DNA from: Beijerinckiaceae bacterium
GTDB lineage: Bacteria > Pseudomonadota > Alphaproteobacteria > Rhizobiales > Beijerinckiaceae
Direction of reading: 5' to 3'
NCBI GenBank assembly: GCA_030684835.1
Contig: JAUXWZ010000131.1
Span: 1-64,000, forward strand
DNA: 64,000 bases
Every line of letters starts with the position of its first letter. Position 1 is the stretch's first letter. This document shows, piece by piece, positions 62,048 through 64,000 of this stretch. The notes under the pieces are model-generated. The model worked only from the letters and a program-made list of their open reading frames with translations, was not told the DNA's origin and did no database searches. The translations under genes and the position numbers were made by a program.

Positions 62048-64000
62048 GTGAAGGAATTCAAGCGCGCCGTCGCGGAACTGGCCAAAGGCGCCTCGCTTAC
62101 GCTGGCGCATGCGCCCGACGGTTTCGACGCCTTCGTCGCCGCCGACCTTGTGCGCGGCCTTGCAGCGGCGGGCGCTGAAGGCGCCGCCGCGCTCGTTCAT
62201 GTGGCGCGCGACGCTCAGCGGTCGCGGATGTTTCAGGATGGGCTCGCCTTCACGGCGCCCGATCTCGAAGTGCTCGATTTTCCGGCCTGGGACTGCCAGC
62301 CCTACGACCGTTCGTCTCCAAACGCGGGCATCGTGTCGCGTCGCATGACGGTGATGGCGCGCATCGCCCGCACGCGCTCATCCGCGCAAAAACCGCGCAT
62401 CCTGTGCACCACCATTGATGCGATGTTGCAGCGCCTGCCGCCGCGCAAGTTCATTGAGACCGAAAGTTTTTCCGCTGCGCCCGGCAATGCAGTTGACATG
62501 AACGGACTGGCAAAGTGGCTGGAGGCCAACGGCTACTTGCGCTCGTCCACCGTGCGTGACACCGGCGAATACGCGGTGCGTGGCGGCATCCTCGACCTTT
62601 TCCCACCGGGCATGCCTGCGCCGCTGCGTCTCGACTTCTTTGGCGACACGCTTGAATCGATCCGCGCCTTCGATCCCGAAACGCAGCGCACGACGGCGCA
62701 ACTTCGCGCGCTGGATCTTGTGCCGATGAGCGAGGTGCAACTCACCACGGACACCATACGGCGCTTCCGTCAGGGGTACGTCGCAGCCTTTGGCGCGCAG
62801 ACTCGCGGCGATGGTCTATACGAAGCGGTAAGCGAGGGCAGGCGGCATCCTGGCATGGAGCATTGGCTGCCGCTCTATTATGGCGGCGCCGACACGCTAT
62901 TTGATTATCTGGGCGACGCGCCGCTCCTGTTCGACGCGCTGGCGGATGACGCTGTGGGCGAGCGTCTTGGCGAAATTCAGGATTATTACGACGCGCGCAA
63001 GGAGCGGCAGGAGGCCGATCCGAATGGGCCGTCCTACAAGCCGCTGCCGCCAGATGCGCTTTATCTCAAGCCCGATGAATGGCGCACGCGTCTTGGCCGG
63101 GCTCCTGTCGCGCGCCTGACGCCTTTCGACGGCCCCTCCGATGGCTCCATTGTGGTTGATTGCGGCGCACGCGCGGGGCGCACATTTGCGGCCGAGCGCA
63201 CTGACGAGACGATCAACATCTTTGAAGCGGCCGTCGCGCACATTCGCGACCTGCAGGCCAAGCGCAAGCGTGTGATCGTTGCTGGCTTTTCGGACGGCTC
63301 GCGCGAACGCATGCTGAACGTGCTTTCGGAGCACGGATTGAAGGGCGCCAAATCTGTCCACGCGCTGTCGGTTGCGATGGCTATTCCGCGCAACGAAGTC
63401 ACGCTGGCGATCCTGCCGCTCGAGCAGGGCTTTGAAACCGATGACCTCGCGATCATCGGCGAGCAGGATCTGCTGGGAGACCGCCTCATCCGCGGCCGCA
63501 AGCGCACCAAACGCGCGCAGGAATTCCTGAGCGAAGTTGCGTCACTCACAGTGGGCGATCTTGTGGTCCATGTGGATCACGGCATCGGTCGTTTCATGGG
63601 GCTGAAAGCAATCGAGGCGGCGGGCGCGCCGCACGACTGCCTCGAAATACTCTACGCCGAAAGCGCCAAGCTCTTCCTCCCCGTCGAGAACATCGAACTT
63701 CTTTCGCGCTACGGATCGGAAGACACGGAAGTACCGCTCGACAGGCTGGGTGGACTTGGCTGGCAGACGCGCAAGGCGCGGATGAAAAAGCGCATCCGCG
63801 AGATGGCGCACGAACTCATTCGCATTGCCGCCGCGCGCCAAACACACGCGGCGCCGCGCCTGTTGCCGCCCGATGGCCTCTACGATGAGTTCTGCGCGCG
63901 CTTTGCGTTCGACGAAACAGACGACCAGCAGAACGCCATTGATGCGGTGCTGGACGATCTTGCGGCGGGCCGTCCCATGGACCGTCTGGTGTGTGGCGAC
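62048..64000 (+). CDS. mfd: Transcription-repair coupling factor Mfd, C-terminal part cut by window edge
   Basis: About 651 residues of Mfd, which removes stalled RNA polymerase and recruits UvrA. Visible are the UvrB-like N-terminal domains (LEVLDFPAWDCQPYDRSSP, GEYAVRGGILDLFPPG), the RNA-polymerase interaction domain (VGDLVVHVDHGIGRFMGL, YAESAKLFLPVENIELLSRY), and the beginning of the helicase, ending at RLVCGD just before Walker A. The start is uncertain: GTG 62048 follows GGAAAG, while GTG 62006 in the same frame is possible. Full Mfd proteins have about 1150-1180 residues. Confidence 0.95.
   Translation, partial: MKEFKRAVAELAKGASLTLAHAPDGFDAFVAADLVRGLAAAGAEGAAALVHVARDAQRSRMFQDGLAFTAPDLEVLDFPAWDCQPYDRSSPNAGIVSRRMTVMARIARTRSSAQKPRILCTTIDAMLQRLPPRKFIETESFSAAPGNAVDMNGLAKWLEANGYLRSSTVRDTGEYAVRGGILDLFPPGMPAPLRLDFFGDTLESIRAFDPETQRTTAQLRALDLVPMSEVQLTTDTIRRFRQGYVAAFGAQTRGDGLYEAVSEGRRHPGMEHWLPLYYGGADTLFDYLGDAPLLFDALADDAVGERLGEIQDYYDARKERQEADPNGPSYKPLPPDALYLKPDEWRTRLGRAPVARLTPFDGPSDGSIVVDCGARAGRTFAAERTDETINIFEAAVAHIRDLQAKRKRVIVAGFSDGSRERMLNVLSEHGLKGAKSVHALSVAMAIPRNEVTLAILPLEQGFETDDLAIIGEQDLLGDRLIRGRKRTKRAQEFLSEVASLTVGDLVVHVDHGIGRFMGLKAIEAAGAPHDCLEILYAESAKLFLPVENIELLSRYGSEDTEVPLDRLGGLGWQTRKARMKKRIREMAHELIRIAAARQTHAAPRLLPPDGLYDEFCARFAFDETDDQQNAIDAVLDDLAAGRPMDRLVCGD

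Noticed and set aside
1-64000. Prophage, insertion sequence, CRISPR array, tRNA or rRNA gene
   Set aside because: No transposase, integrase, regularly spaced repeats, or RNA-gene-like conserved segments were found on reading either strand.

Overview
The window is chromosomal DNA of a high-G+C alphaproteobacterium, most likely in the Hyphomicrobiales (Bradyrhizobium/Xanthobacteraceae-like). The basis is the right-hand block opgG-opgH, glmU-glmS, DUF502, recG, sdhE, mfd, the many Bug/TctC-type solute-binding proteins, and the abundance of aromatic and acyl-CoA catabolic genes. I see no rRNA, tRNA, CRISPR array, insertion sequence or prophage. Both edges cut a gene: the C-terminal end of a flavin monooxygenase on the left, the helicase half of Mfd on the right.

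Region 1 (1-7520) looks like a catabolic divergon. Leftward genes are cupin, atypical SDR, thiamine-diphosphate decarboxylase/ligase-like enzyme, aspartate-dehydrogenase-like protein and FAD aromatic hydroxylase. Rightward genes are a two-domain extradiol-type VOC dioxygenase, an alpha/beta hydrolase and an IclR regulator. The shared intergenic region carries a perfect TGAAA-N5-TTTCA palindrome that suits an IclR operator. Region 2 (7524-13768) is a leftward operon: isochorismatase-like amidohydrolase, dipeptide-type binding protein, two permeases and a fused DppD-DppF ATPase. A near-consensus sigma-54 promoter precedes it. A cupin gene diverges from it.

Region 3 (15050-24968) is an array of six TTT/Bug binding proteins, one ornithine-cyclodeaminase-like dehydrogenase and three members of the Asp/Glu racemase-maleate isomerase-arylmalonate decarboxylase superfamily. 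No TctA/TctB membrane genes are present. Region 4 (25022-36515) is a second divergon. Leftward are an Fbp/Pot-type ABC ATPase and a hydroxycinnamoyl-CoA hydratase-lyase-like enzyme. Rightward are an NDP-forming acyl-CoA synthetase, a binding protein, a fused 12-helix permease, a second binding protein, a second acyl-CoA synthetase and an enoyl-CoA hydratase. Read together this is uptake of an organic acid, CoA activation, and hydration or cleavage. Region 5 (36569-43820) adds two more Bug proteins, an HxlR regulator with a divergent VOC/DUF1428 pair, a third enoyl-CoA hydratase and a third NDP-forming synthetase.

Region 6 (44071-64000) is mostly housekeeping: a coiled-coil membrane protein, OpgH/OpgG (osmoregulated periplasmic glucans), GlmU/GlmS (UDP-GlcNAc precursors), an SDR, a luciferase-like flavoenzyme, two ABC half-transporters flanking a methyltransferase-like gene, then DUF502, RecG, SdhE and Mfd. 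One of the two half-transporters has a destroyed nucleotide-binding site.

The points most worth following are the unassigned aromatic pathway with its IclR palindrome, the sigma-54 promoter, the three cysteine-variant racemase-fold proteins among orphan Bug proteins, the non-iron use of a ferric-type ABC importer, and the asymmetric ABC pair.
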